The notes below the pieces were generated by a model that was not told the origin of the DNA, did no database searches, and worked only from the letters and a program-made list of their open reading frames with translations. Positions 1-7,741 of a DNA stretch of 32,115 bases are shown piece by piece. Source of the DNA: Phycisphaerales bacterium (GTDB lineage: Bacteria; Planctomycetota; Phycisphaerae; UBA1845); the NCBI GenBank assembly GCA_020353195.1, contig CP070691.1, positions 1,919,158 to 1,951,272 of the forward strand, read 5' to 3'. The translations under genes were made by a program, and so were the position numbers. Position 1 is the first letter of the stretch; each line of letters begins with the position of its first letter.

Positions 1-190
1 GCTCGTATTCCCAGTCCGCCTCGTCGACCCAGAGCACGTCCAACTCGTTCATGCCCACGAGCGGATCGGGGATGCGACCCGCCGCGAGAAGATCCGTATG
101 AACACACCCCGGCACCGTCGCCGGAATCCAGTCCCGCGTGCCGGCCTGACGCAACCTCCACGCGCCGTGTAGCTGGACAACATCTCCCAT
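1..190 (-). CDS. Beta-mannosidase, GH2 family (N-terminal fragment)
   Basis: Minus-strand reading frame starting at ATG 190-188 and running off the left edge of the window, giving 63 codons. The product begins MGDVVQLHGAWRLRQAG and continues with WIPATVPGCVHTDLLAAG, IPDPLVGMNE, then WVDEADWEYE. This order (W-x-x, VPG-x-VH-x-DLL, IPDP, NE, WV-x-x-x-DW-x-Y) is the typical start of the sugar-binding domain of glycoside hydrolase family 2 beta-mannosidases, which remove terminal beta-mannose from oligosaccharides. No signal peptide is visible at this start, so a cytoplasmic enzyme is likely. The catalytic domain lies outside the window. It is divergent to the metal cluster that starts at 386. A TATACT hexamer on the minus strand at 281-276 could be its -10 box, but no convincing -35 partner is seen. 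Confidence 0.85.
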   Translation of the reverse strand, partial: MGDVVQLHGAWRLRQAGTRDWIPATVPGCVHTDLLAAGRIPDPLVGMNELDVLWVDEADWEYE

Positions 191-385
191 GGTAGTCACC
201 GATCGCGAGTCAACGTCCGGCAGATCCGCCCCGGACACCTTCTGCCCGGCGGCGCCGCCATTGCTACCCGCTGCGAGTATATCCTAAGCACCCGGCGGAT
301 ACGATCCCGTCGGTCGGGATGCCGCAACAACGTCCGGACCTCGGAACATTGACGCAGGTCCCCAGCGTAAGTAGGGTACCCGGGC

Positions 386-691
386 ATGTCGTGGCCGAAG
401 CAACTCGGGGCGCGATCCGGCACAGTCGCAACGCTGGTTGCGCTGATCCTGACAGCCGCATTGCTGTTTGGGATCGTAGTGGCGGCCGGTCACCACCACT
501 GCGACGCCGTGGATGATGGACACTGCCTGATCTGCGTATGCGCCAAGGCCCCGGGCTGTCTGCTCGAAGCCGCGCCACCGTTGCGGACGTTCGCTTTCCA
601 GCAGCCATTGACCCCAGTTCCGGCGTCGCGGCCGAGCAGTAGACCGCTGCTCACCGCCAGCGCGCGAGCCCCTCCCCTTCGACTCCTGTAA
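386..691 (+). CDS. Small His/Cys-rich membrane protein (DUF2946-like)
   Basis: A 101-residue protein with one hydrophobic segment (about residues 14-34), followed directly by a His/Cys-rich stretch AGHHHCDAVDDGHCLICVC and a Pro/Arg-rich tail ending in ARAPPLRLL. Small proteins with one N-terminal membrane segment, clustered His and Cys, and an R-x-PP tail resemble the DUF2946 group often found beside metal transport genes. That match is from memory of the family's style, not from a search. It is the first plus-strand gene before the porin and metal ABC genes, so a role in periplasmic metal handling or sensing is inferred. No strong ribosome binding site precedes ATG 386. A longer minus-strand frame also spans this region, so the coding call is only moderately secure. 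Confidence 0.5.
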   Translation: MSWPKQLGARSGTVATLVALILTAALLFGIVVAAGHHHCDAVDDGHCLICVCAKAPGCLLEAAPPLRTFAFQQPLTPVPASRPSSRPLLTASARAPPLRLL

Positions 692-762
692 CCAGTTCTC
701 CGGATTCAGGGACGTTTCGACAGACGATCCCGCCGACTGGACATCCATCACAGGAGCGAGTC

Positions 763-2097
763 ATGAAGCGTTGCCAGCTTCGCCTGGCGTGCGCCGCCGT
801 GCTCGTACCGGCATCGTGGGCACCCGCTCAGGAGCAGCCGGAGGTCGAGACGCAACTGCTCCAGGAACTGCGGGCCCTGCATACGCGCCTCGACGCCTTG
901 GAGACGCGCCACGCGAAGGAACGACAGGAGTTCCAGCAGACGATTTCCGAGTTGAAGGCTGAAGTCGGCGAACTGAAGCGCCAACTATCCGAACCGCAGG
1001 CCGACGACCATGAGGAGGAGCTCGACGCGTTGCTCGAGGAGTTGAGCGCCCAAGGGGCTACCGAGGACGTGAAGCCGGGCTTCGTCGAGTCTGTCGGGCG
1101 GGCTTTTCAGAGTGTGAATCCAGACATCAGCGTGAACGCGGACTTCGTCGGACACTACTCGAATCGCGAGGGGGGCAAGTTCGACGACGAGTTCCTGTTT
1201 CGCCATTTCGAGATCGGGTTCTCGGGGAACATCGACCCCTACGCCCGCGCGGACATCTTCGTGGGAATCGGCCGCCATGACGGCGAATGGCACACCCACC
1301 TCGAGGAAGCCTACCTGACCTACCTGGGCCTGCCCCGGGATCTCCAGGCCCGGGCCGGGCGGTTCAAGTCCCGCTTCGGCAAGGCCAACCCCCAACACCT
1401 GCACACCCTGCCGTGGGTTGAGTACCCGTTGGCGATCCAGAATTACTTCGGCTACGAGGGCTTGTCGGGCGACGGGCTCGGCGTCAGCTGGCTCGTCCCC
1501 AACCCCTGGGAGGAATACATCGAGCTGACGTACGAGGTCATCAACAACGACAGCTCACTGTTCGCCGGCGAAGAGACCGACGACTTCGTCCACCTGGCTC
1601 ACCTCAAGAGCTTCTTCGACCTGTCCGACGCGTCGACACTGGAGACCGGCTTCACCTTGGCAACCGCCCCGAACGACGAGGGGCACGGCGGAAACCGCAC
1701 CATGGTCGAGGGCTTCGATCTGACCTACAAGTGGAGGCCGCCCGAGGCCGGACGGCACAAGGCGTTCACGTGGCAGACTGAAGTGCTGGCGGCGCAGGCG
1801 GATTTGCGCGGCGGTCAGGAAACGTCCTGGGGCATGTACACGTCGGCCGACTATCAGTTCGCGCGGCGGTGGGTGGCCGGTGCCCGCTACGATTACTCGC
1901 AGATGCCGCACAGTTCGAGCCTTCACGAACACGGGTACTCCGCGTACCTGACGTTCCTCCAGAGCGAGTACCTGTTCTGGCGGCTGGGATACCAGTACAC
2001 CGACCGCAACTTCCGCGTTCACGGGGACAAGGGGGAACACGAGTTGTTCCTGCAATGCAACTTCAGCCTGGGCCCCCATCGTGCCCATGCGTACTGA
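763..2097 (+). CDS. Outer-membrane porin-like protein with N-terminal coiled coil
   Basis: A 444-residue protein. Residues 1-23 form a signal peptide (basic start, hydrophobic core, cleavage near APAQ). Residues about 28-80 are a heptad-rich Glu/Leu/Lys coiled coil, as in many planctomycete and proteobacterial porins that attach to peptidoglycan. From about residue 120 the sequence alternates polar and aromatic residues with repeated aromatic-ended strands (for example LTYEVINND, WVAGARYDYS, YLFWRLGYQYTDRNF) and ends in a probable final beta strand (ELFLQCNFSL), which fits an OprP/phosphate-selective-porin-like barrel. AGGAG at 752-756 supports ATG 763. It lies 15 bases upstream of the ZnuA-like gene, so it probably supplies metal or a metal chelate across the outer membrane to that transporter. 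The substrate is inferred from context only. Confidence 0.75.
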   Translation: MKRCQLRLACAAVLVPASWAPAQEQPEVETQLLQELRALHTRLDALETRHAKERQEFQQTISELKAEVGELKRQLSEPQADDHEEELDALLEELSAQGATEDVKPGFVESVGRAFQSVNPDISVNADFVGHYSNREGGKFDDEFLFRHFEIGFSGNIDPYARADIFVGIGRHDGEWHTHLEEAYLTYLGLPRDLQARAGRFKSRFGKANPQHLHTLPWVEYPLAIQNYFGYEGLSGDGLGVSWLVPNPWEEYIELTYEVINNDSSLFAGEETDDFVHLAHLKSFFDLSDASTLETGFTLATAPNDEGHGGNRTMVEGFDLTYKWRPPEAGRHKAFTWQTEVLAAQADLRGGQETSWGMYTSADYQFARRWVAGARYDYSQMPHSSSLHEHGYSAYLTFLQSEYLFWRLGYQYTDRNFRVHGDKGEHELFLQCNFSLGPHRAHAY

Positions 2098-2112
2098 CCG
2101 GGAGGTTCACTG

Positions 2113-3147
2113 ATGCCCACAATCACACGACGATCTCTCCTGATGTTGACCAGCGTGGCTGCGGTGCTTTCAGCCGCGCCTGCCCGGGCAACGGACAAGC
2201 TGCGAGTCGTAACCACCACCACCGACCTGGCTGCCATCACCCGCGCCGTGGGCGGCGACAGGGTGGACGTCACCACGATCGCCACCGGCCGGGAAGACCC
2301 GCACTTCATCGCCGCCAAGCCCAGCTACATGATGGCCGCCCGCAAGGCCGACCTGTGGATTCGAGTCGGGATGGAACTGGAAATCGGGTATGAGCCGTTG
2401 ATTCTCGACGGCTCGCGCAATCCCAGGATCCGCGTCGGCACGCCCGGACACCTGGACGCGTCCGAGGGCGTCTTACGCCTGGAAGTGCCCACCCAGAAGA
2501 TCGACCGCTCCATGGGGGATGTCCATCCCCTGGGCAACCCCCATTACTGGACCGACCCGCTCAACGGACGCATCGTCGCCAAGACCATCGGCAAGCGGCT
2601 GGCCCGGCTGGCCCCGGAACATGCCGACTACTTCACCAAGCGGGTCAAGTCCTTTCAGCAACAACTGGACGAGCGCATGTTCGGTCGCGAACCGGTCGCC
2701 ACGATCGGCGGCAGCAAGCTGTGGGCTCTGCTGCTCAAGAGCGAGCTTGGGGAGTTGCTGAGCCAGCCCGGGCAGCCGACCCCGGGCGGTTGGCTGGCGG
2801 TCATGCAGCCACACGCCGGCAAGAAGCTCGTCACCTACCATCGCAGTTGGTCCTACTTCGCACACCGGTTCGGGCTGATCGTCTCTGATGAACTGGAACC
2901 CAAGCCGGGGATTCCCCCCAGCCCGGCCCACGTGGCCAGCGTGGTCAACCGGGTGAAGCGCGAAGACATCAAGGTGCTCCTGATGGAGCCGTTCTACAGT
3001 CGAAAGGCGCCCGACCTCGTCGCGTCGGAGACGGGTATCGCCGTTGTCCAGTGCGCCATTTCAGTCGGTGGACAACCCGAGGCCAGCGATTACCTGACGA
3101 TGATCGACAGCGTCGTCAACCGCGTCAGCACGGCCCTGCACCGGTGA
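2113..3147 (+). CDS. Metal ABC transporter substrate-binding protein (ZnuA/TroA-like)
   Basis: A 344-residue periplasmic protein with a signal peptide bearing a Tat-like TRRSLLM start and cleavage near ARA (residues 24-26). The mature protein opens with LRVVTTTTDLAAI, the usual start of cluster A-I (ZnuA/TroA/PsaA) metal-binding proteins. Likely metal ligands are H64 (in EDPHF), H144 (in GNPHYWTDP) and H243 (in TYHRSW). E292 (in LMEPFY) is a candidate fourth ligand. The charged His-rich loop of classical zinc-specific ZnuA is absent, so zinc versus manganese or iron cannot be settled. GGGAGG at 2100-2105 supports ATG 2113. It follows the porin closely and precedes the permease, giving a normal SBP-permease pair, but no ATPase gene follows. 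Confidence 0.88.
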   Translation: MPTITRRSLLMLTSVAAVLSAAPARATDKLRVVTTTTDLAAITRAVGGDRVDVTTIATGREDPHFIAAKPSYMMAARKADLWIRVGMELEIGYEPLILDGSRNPRIRVGTPGHLDASEGVLRLEVPTQKIDRSMGDVHPLGNPHYWTDPLNGRIVAKTIGKRLARLAPEHADYFTKRVKSFQQQLDERMFGREPVATIGGSKLWALLLKSELGELLSQPGQPTPGGWLAVMQPHAGKKLVTYHRSWSYFAHRFGLIVSDELEPKPGIPPSPAHVASVVNRVKREDIKVLLMEPFYSRKAPDLVASETGIAVVQCAISVGGQPEASDYLTMIDSVVNRVSTALHR

Positions 3148-3173
3148 GCGCCCTCAACCGGCGCATAGTCCAC

Positions 3174-3180
3174 AGGAGGT
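3174..3180 (+). promoter_or_regulatory. Shine-Dalgarno site setting the GTG start of the permease
   Basis: The sequence AGGAGGT lies 5 bases before GTG 3186. The same frame stays open upstream to 3051, but that longer reading would overlap the end of the binding-protein gene and add 45 residues of Arg-rich sequence unlike the family. The ribosome binding site decides for GTG 3186. Confidence 0.75.
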
Positions 3181-3185
3181 GCCCC

Positions 3186-4193
3186 GTGGAACAGTTGCTC
3201 GAATCGTTACCATTTCTGGCCGCGCCATTCGCTGCCTGCCTGGTCATTGCATCCTTGCACTGCTACATGGGGCTGCACGTGATCCAGCGCGGCGTGATCT
3301 TCGTCGACCTGGCGCTGGCCCAGACCGCAGCCCTGGGGGCCGCGGTGGCGTTGTTCGTCATGCCGTTCGTTTGCCGGCACCCGGGGCCCTGCCCCGCTGA
3401 ACCAAGCGCGGCACTGGACACGGAGGCCCAATTGGCCGAACAACTGGACCGGCAAGGCGACGCGCGGACCGAATCCGCCTTGGGCGCGAAGGACAACGTG
3501 GGCGAGCCTCACCAGCATGCGGCTCACGAACATGAGCACAAGGGGCTCGCCTACGGGATGTCCCTGCTCTTCGCCCTGGCCGGAGCCGTATTGCTGTCGT
3601 TCGGGCGACTCAGGGACGAGCGCATCCCGCACGAAGCGATCATCGGGATCATCTTCGTTGTGTGTGCCTCCCTGAACGTGCTGCTCCTCAGCAAAGCTCC
3701 GCACGGGCACGAAAGGATGGAGGCCATGCTGGTCGGCAGCATCCTCTTTGTAAGCTGGCAGCAGGTGGCGGCCATGCTGGTGCTGTACCTGATCCTGGGT
3801 GTATTCCACATCGGGCTCGCCAGGCAATTCGTGGAGATCTCCAGAAACGTAGGGGCCGCGGAGAAAGCCGGCAAGCGGGTCCGCCTGTGGGATTGCCTGT
3901 TCTACGGGTCGTTCGCGCTGATGGTCACCCAATCCGTAAACGTCGCCGGCGTGCTGGTGGTTTTCAGCTACCTGATCATACCGGCCGCCTGTGCCTGCCT
4001 GCTGACCGACCGGTTCGGCTCCCAGCTCGTTCTGGCCTGGATCGTGGCAGCGGTCACGACGGTGCTCGGGTTGGCGCTGTCAGCCGCCGGCGACCTGCCC
4101 ACCGGGGCGTCGCTGGTGAGTTGTTTCGGGGCGGTGCTGGTGCTCTTCGCCGTCGTGCGAGCCCTGTTGCCGAGAAGGAGTCACCTGACATGA
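3186..4193 (+). CDS. Metal ABC transporter permease (ZnuB-like) with His-rich loop
   Basis: A 335-residue multi-spanning inner-membrane protein starting at GTG 3186. It contains the family's first block CYMGLHVIQRGVIFVDLALA, where the DLALAQ region matches the conserved AxSH/DxAL part of ABC-3 permeases. It also contains EAIIGIIFVVCASLNVLLL, later helices AAMLVLYLILGVFHIG and VLVVFSYLIIPAACA, and a C-terminal pair of helices. Between the first and second groups of helices there is an unusual insert (residues about 62-120) holding C63, H65 and C69 and the run HQHAAHEHEH (residues 109-118), probably a metal-gathering loop. It follows the binding protein with a 38-base gap and overlaps the next gene by ATGA (4190-4193). 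No cognate ATPase is encoded nearby, so one must act from elsewhere in the genome. Confidence 0.88.
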   Translation: MEQLLESLPFLAAPFAACLVIASLHCYMGLHVIQRGVIFVDLALAQTAALGAAVALFVMPFVCRHPGPCPAEPSAALDTEAQLAEQLDRQGDARTESALGAKDNVGEPHQHAAHEHEHKGLAYGMSLLFALAGAVLLSFGRLRDERIPHEAIIGIIFVVCASLNVLLLSKAPHGHERMEAMLVGSILFVSWQQVAAMLVLYLILGVFHIGLARQFVEISRNVGAAEKAGKRVRLWDCLFYGSFALMVTQSVNVAGVLVVFSYLIIPAACACLLTDRFGSQLVLAWIVAAVTTVLGLALSAAGDLPTGASLVSCFGAVLVLFAVVRALLPRRSHLT

Positions 4194-4435
4194 AACGGGT
4201 AGACGTAGCGACAATGGTTGCGGCGGTCGTCGTGCTGAGCGGTCTTTTGTTCGGTACGGCTGGATGCGACCGGGAAATGGCCGACGAGGTGGCGATAGTG
4301 TCCGGGGCGTATCTCGGGGAGATGGTCTCCCTACTGGCCACCGCGTACCTTGAAGAAGCGTTCGGCGCCGAGAGCACCGACGACCACGACGAGCTTTCGC
4401 ACGACACGGGCCCGTTGAACGATCACGAAAACTGA
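4190..4435 (+). CDS. Small predicted lipoprotein of the metal cluster
   Basis: An 81-residue protein whose start codon overlaps the permease stop (ATGA, 4190-4193), showing translational coupling. Residues 1-26 form a lipoprotein-like signal with a hydrophobic core and GTAGC around Cys26, a relaxed lipobox. The mature part is strongly acidic and its C-terminal third is His/Asp/Glu-rich (DDHDELSHD), which could bind divalent metal. AAGGAG at 4175-4180 is a good ribosome binding site. I do not recognise the family. Its position as the last gene of the cluster suggests an accessory role in metal uptake or storage at the membrane. Confidence 0.6.
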   Translation: MKRVDVATMVAAVVVLSGLLFGTAGCDREMADEVAIVSGAYLGEMVSLLATAYLEEAFGAESTDDHDELSHDTGPLNDHEN

Positions 4436-4502
4436 TCGGACGAGGAGGCGTTTCCACTCGCAGCGGACGATGCAGGCCTTCCCCATTGCGCAGGGACAGA
4501 CG

Positions 4503-4520
4503 GCGCCGGCCGGACGGCGC
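4503..4520. terminator. Possible shared terminator hairpin between convergent genes
   Basis: A perfect 6-bp GC stem (GCGCCG at 4503-4508, CGGCGC at 4515-4520) with a 6-base loop lies in the 100-base gap between the metal cluster (ends 4435) and ilvE (ends 4536 on the other strand). No T-run follows on either strand, so intrinsic termination is uncertain. Confidence 0.3.
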
Positions 4521-4535
4521 ACGATGGTTACGAGG

Positions 4536-5588
4536 TCAAGGGGAACGGCGGGTGGCTTCCTGCAATTCCGGCACGACGCGGACCCAGCCGAAGGGGTCCG
4601 GCGCATCACCGATCTGGATGGCGGTCAGGGCCTCGTACAGCTCCGTGCAGATTCGCCCCGGCTCGTCCTCTGCGCAGTAGACCATCTTGCGGTTGCGGTA
4701 GGTGATCGACCCGATCGGCGTGATTACCGCCGCCGTCCCGCAGCAGCCCGCCTCGGCGAAATCGAACACCTCCTCGATCTCGATCAACCGGCGCTCGGGG
4801 CGCAGCTCCATGCCCTCGGCCAGCGTGATCAGCGACTTGTTGGTGATCGACGGGAGAATGGACTCGCTGTCCGGGGTCACGTACTGCCCGTCCCGGGTGA
4901 TGCCGAAGAAGTTGGCGGGTCCCGCCTCGTCGACGTAGCGTTTCTCGCGAGGGTCCAGGTAAAGGACGTCGGCGAATCCCAGCTTCTTCGCATTCATGCT
5001 CGCCCGCATGCCCGCAGCGTAGTTCCCTCCAACTTTGATGTTGCCCACACCCTTCGGCGCCGCCCGGTCCGCCGTGTCCTCCACGATCAGGTGCACCGGT
5101 TTGAAACCGGCCTTGAAATACGGCCCGACGGGCGTGGTGAAGACGAGGAAGAGGTAGTCGATCGCCGGCTGGAGCGCGACGGCCGCCGTCGTACCCAGCA
5201 GCAGCGGGCGGATGTACAGGGCCGCCCCGGTGCCATAGGGCGGAACAAACCGGCGGTTGGCGTCGACCACCCGGAGCACGGCGTCGACGAACATCTCCTC
5301 CGGGACCGTTTCCATCATGATCCTCTCGCACGTGTGGATCATGCGGCGGGCGTTCTCCTCCACCCGGAACACCACGACGTCCCCACTTTTCGTCTCGAAG
5401 GCCTTCAATCCCTCGAAGCACTCCTGACCGTAGTGCAGGCAGGTGGCCGCCATGGGCAGCGGGATGATATCATCCGACGTAAGGACTCCCTCGTCCCACG
5501 CCCCGTCCCGCCACGTGTAGCGGATGTTGTAATCAGTCCTGTGAAAGGCGAATCCCAGGTTCGCCCAATCCAACTGGGCCTTACTCAT
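4536..5588 (-). CDS. ilvE: Branched-chain amino acid aminotransferase
   Basis: A 350-residue fold-type IV PLP aminotransferase that interconverts leucine, isoleucine and valine with their 2-oxo acids in the cytoplasm. The sequence has the long-form (eukaryotic/type II) signature: LPMAATCLHYGQECFEGLKAF near residues 44-64, then ALYIRPLLLGT near 123-133. K185 in NIKVGGNYAAG matches the PLP-binding lysine of that family. EAGPANFFGI follows about 30 residues later, and GTAAVITPIG is the C-terminal cofactor-phosphate region. Length is normal for the family. ATG 5588 is preceded by a GAGGAG ribosome binding site and a strong promoter. It stands alone as a transcription unit, convergent with the metal cluster, and no other ilv genes are near. 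Confidence 0.93.
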   Translation of the reverse strand: MSKAQLDWANLGFAFHRTDYNIRYTWRDGAWDEGVLTSDDIIPLPMAATCLHYGQECFEGLKAFETKSGDVVVFRVEENARRMIHTCERIMMETVPEEMFVDAVLRVVDANRRFVPPYGTGAALYIRPLLLGTTAAVALQPAIDYLFLVFTTPVGPYFKAGFKPVHLIVEDTADRAAPKGVGNIKVGGNYAAGMRASMNAKKLGFADVLYLDPREKRYVDEAGPANFFGITRDGQYVTPDSESILPSITNKSLITLAEGMELRPERRLIEIEEVFDFAEAGCCGTAAVITPIGSITYRNRKMVYCAEDEPGRICTELYEALTAIQIGDAPDPFGWVRVVPELQEATRRSP

Positions 5589-5620
5589 CGCAGTCTCCTC
5601 GCCCGCTGTCGCGCCAGGAG

Positions 5621-5648
5621 ATTATATCGGCACCGGCACCTTTACCAA
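5621..5648 (-). promoter_or_regulatory. Sigma70-type promoter of ilvE
   Basis: On the minus strand TTGGTA (5648-5643) and a perfect TATAAT (5626-5621) are separated by 16 bases. Transcription should start near 5614, giving a leader of about 26 bases that contains the GAGGAG ribosome binding site before ATG 5588. This is the best promoter match in the window. There is no room for a leader-peptide attenuator. Confidence 0.6.
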
Positions 5649-5806
5649 TGACGCATAATCGTGGCGTCAACGCACGAAACGGCGCCGGAGGAGGCGGCCC
5701 GACCGGGCGCCCGTCGCAGGGTTACCGGACAGGCGAGCCCGTTCGGGGCCTCTGCCCACGAGCGTGACAGCCGGCGCGATCCGCCTGCCGAGCACGGGCG
5801 TTCGCC

Positions 5807-7534
5807 CTACCGGTCGCGCTTGCCGGCCAGCCACTGGCGGACGCGACCGAGCGGGCGAGCATTCAGGACATGCCGTTTGGCCGCCCGGCCCCGGCGGGCC
5901 GTGGTGACTCCGTAGCCTATGGTGGCTAGCCCTCCCGTGCTGTGGGCGTCGGTGCAGACGGCCAGCATGGCGCCGGCATCGATGGCCTGGCGGACATGGA
6001 TGTCCTTCAGGTCCAGCCGCGCCCATGCGGCGTTGATCTCCAGCGCCGTGCCCGATTCCGCCGCCCCCTTGACGATTGCCGCCATGTCCACGTCCATCGG
6101 CGGGCGCTGCCCGAGCAGCCGACCGGTCGGGTGCCCGATGATGTTCACATAGGGGTTCTCCATGGCCGCCAGCGTACGCCGCGTGGGCGACGTCTTTGCT
6201 CCCTGCATGCCGAAGTGAATACTGGCTGTCACCAGATCACACTCGCGCAGGATGTCGTCGGGATAATCCAGCGACCCGTCCGACAGGATGTCCACTTCGC
6301 ACCCGACCAGAACGGCGATCCCCTTCAGTTTCCTTTCCACCGCCCGGATGTCTTCGATGTGTCGCTCCATCCGCTCGGTCGACAGGCCGTTGGCGATCGC
6401 GCTGCTCTTGGAATGATCGCAGATGGCGATGTACTTGTAGCCCAACGCCTTGGCGGCTTTGGCCATCTCCTCGATCGTGGCCATCCCGTCGCTGGCGATC
6501 GTGTGCACGTGCAGGTCGCCGCGAATGTCGGACAAGTCGAGCAGGTCGTCGACGCAGCCGGGATCCTCAAACTCGCCGCGATCCTCCCGCAGCTCCGGCG
6601 GGAAGCACGGCAGCCCGAGCCTGGCGTAAATCTCCTCCTCGGTCGCCCCGGCCAAGCGGGTCTCGCCGTCAAACAGCCCGTACTCGTTCAGACGCCACTT
6701 CCGGTTGACCGCCAACTCCCGCAGCCGAACGTTGTGTTCCTTCGACCCCGTGAAATACTGCAAAGCCGCTCCGTAGGATTCCGCCGGCACGACCCGCAGG
6801 TCGATCTGCAACTCCCGCCGATCGGGCGATTCCACCGTGACCGAGCCCTTGGTATCACCCGACGCTAGCACCCGCTTGACGACTGCGGCGTTGACGAAAG
6901 CCTCGACCACCTCTCGCCCATTGCTGGCCTCGCACAGAAGGTCCACGTCACCGATGGTCTCGGCGCCCCGCCGCAGCGACCCGGCGACAGCCACCCGTTT
7001 CACCCCGCGTATTCCCGCCACCCGCTCCGCCTGAGCCTCCGCAAGCGGCTGTGCAATCCCCAACGCCGTCCGCCCCCCGGACGTCTCAAGAAACGCGATG
7101 CCGTCGGCGATTCTCTTGACACTGGTCTCGCCGAACCCGGGCAAGTTCGCCAACTCGCCCGACTCGATCACACGCTTGAGGTCATCCGTCCCGCCCACGC
7201 CCAACTTCTCATGAACGGCGGCCACTTTCTTGGGGCCCATCCCGGGGATGCTCAGCAGTTCGGGCAGCCCCACGGGCAGCCTCGACTCGAGGTCGTCCAA
7301 CACGTCGATCGTCCCCGTCTCGAGGAACTGGGCGATGCGATCGGCCGTCCCCTTGCCCACCCCCGGCAAGTCGGTCAGTTTCCCCCTGGCGGCGATATCC
7401 GCGATGTCGTCGGTCAGATCGCCGATGGTGCGGCTGACGCGGCGGTACGAGTTGACGCGAAAGCGGTCGCCCCCGGTGATCTCCATGAGGTCAGCGATGC
7501 GCTCGAAGGCCCGGGCTAGATCGGCGTTGATCAT
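5807..7534 (-). CDS. polX: DNA polymerase/3'-5' exonuclease PolX (with PHP domain)
   Basis: A 575-residue protein from ATG 7534. An upstream in-frame extension to 7675 looks non-coding, and MINADLARAFERIADLMEI is the usual PolX start, with an AGGA 4 bases upstream. The order is an N-terminal 8-kDa-like domain with helix-hairpin-helix motifs (LPGVGKGTADRIAQF, IPGMGPKKVAAVHE, LPGFGETSVKRI), then a nucleotidyltransferase palm (VAGSLRRGAETIGDVDLL, with two catalytic aspartates in DVD). The C-terminal PHP phosphoesterase domain has DLHVHT, an ICDHS motif and TDAHST as metal-binding clusters. Such bacterial X-family polymerases fill gaps in base excision repair and carry 3'-5' exonuclease or AP-endonuclease activity in the PHP domain. 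It appears complete and has no operon partner closer than 207 bases upstream. Confidence 0.93.
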   Translation of the reverse strand: MINADLARAFERIADLMEITGGDRFRVNSYRRVSRTIGDLTDDIADIAARGKLTDLPGVGKGTADRIAQFLETGTIDVLDDLESRLPVGLPELLSIPGMGPKKVAAVHEKLGVGGTDDLKRVIESGELANLPGFGETSVKRIADGIAFLETSGGRTALGIAQPLAEAQAERVAGIRGVKRVAVAGSLRRGAETIGDVDLLCEASNGREVVEAFVNAAVVKRVLASGDTKGSVTVESPDRRELQIDLRVVPAESYGAALQYFTGSKEHNVRLRELAVNRKWRLNEYGLFDGETRLAGATEEEIYARLGLPCFPPELREDRGEFEDPGCVDDLLDLSDIRGDLHVHTIASDGMATIEEMAKAAKALGYKYIAICDHSKSSAIANGLSTERMERHIEDIRAVERKLKGIAVLVGCEVDILSDGSLDYPDDILRECDLVTASIHFGMQGAKTSPTRRTLAAMENPYVNIIGHPTGRLLGQRPPMDVDMAAIVKGAAESGTALEINAAWARLDLKDIHVRQAIDAGAMLAVCTDAHSTGGLATIGYGVTTARRGRAAKRHVLNARPLGRVRQWLAGKRDR

Positions 7535-7646
7535 GGCATCCTGACGTGCGCCCGCAAACGCGGGACACCGACCCCAAAAGAACTCGAACCCGTGTTCCCA
7601 CCCCGAGATGATCCCTGCCCTCTGCCCTGCTGCGACTGCCCCTGCA

Positions 7647-7675
7647 ATTGTTCGGTATCTCAACGACGATTGCAA
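7647..7675 (-). promoter_or_regulatory. Candidate promoter for polX
   Basis: On the minus strand TTGCAA (7675-7670), a 17-base spacer and AACAAT (7652-7647) lie in the 207-base gap upstream of polX. Both boxes match the sigma70 consensus at four of six positions. The resulting leader would be about 105 bases. This is a weak call. Confidence 0.25.
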
Positions 7676-7741
7676 CGCCCAATCCTGATCCGGGGTCGCG
7701 CGCCGGCGGCCCGTTCCTCTCGACTCACGGTGCCCATGCGG

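Noticed and set aside
284..751. A 155-codon minus-strand frame overlapping the small His/Cys-rich gene
   Set aside because: Composition is Arg/Gly/Gln-rich without hydrophobic or domain structure. The plus-strand frame has a membrane helix and metal-ligand clustering and faces the metal cluster, so it is preferred.
4470..5651. A 393-codon plus-strand open frame opposite ilvE
   Set aside because: ilvE on the minus strand has full aminotransferase motifs, a promoter and a ribosome binding site; the plus frame is its shadow.
5661..5915. An 84-codon plus-strand frame between ilvE and polX
   Set aside because: Arg/Pro/Ala-rich, partly antisense to the polX end, no ribosome binding site, no recognisable pattern.
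5942..6868. A 308-codon plus-strand frame opposite polX
   Set aside because: Antisense to the PHP and palm domains of polX; no recognisable protein features.
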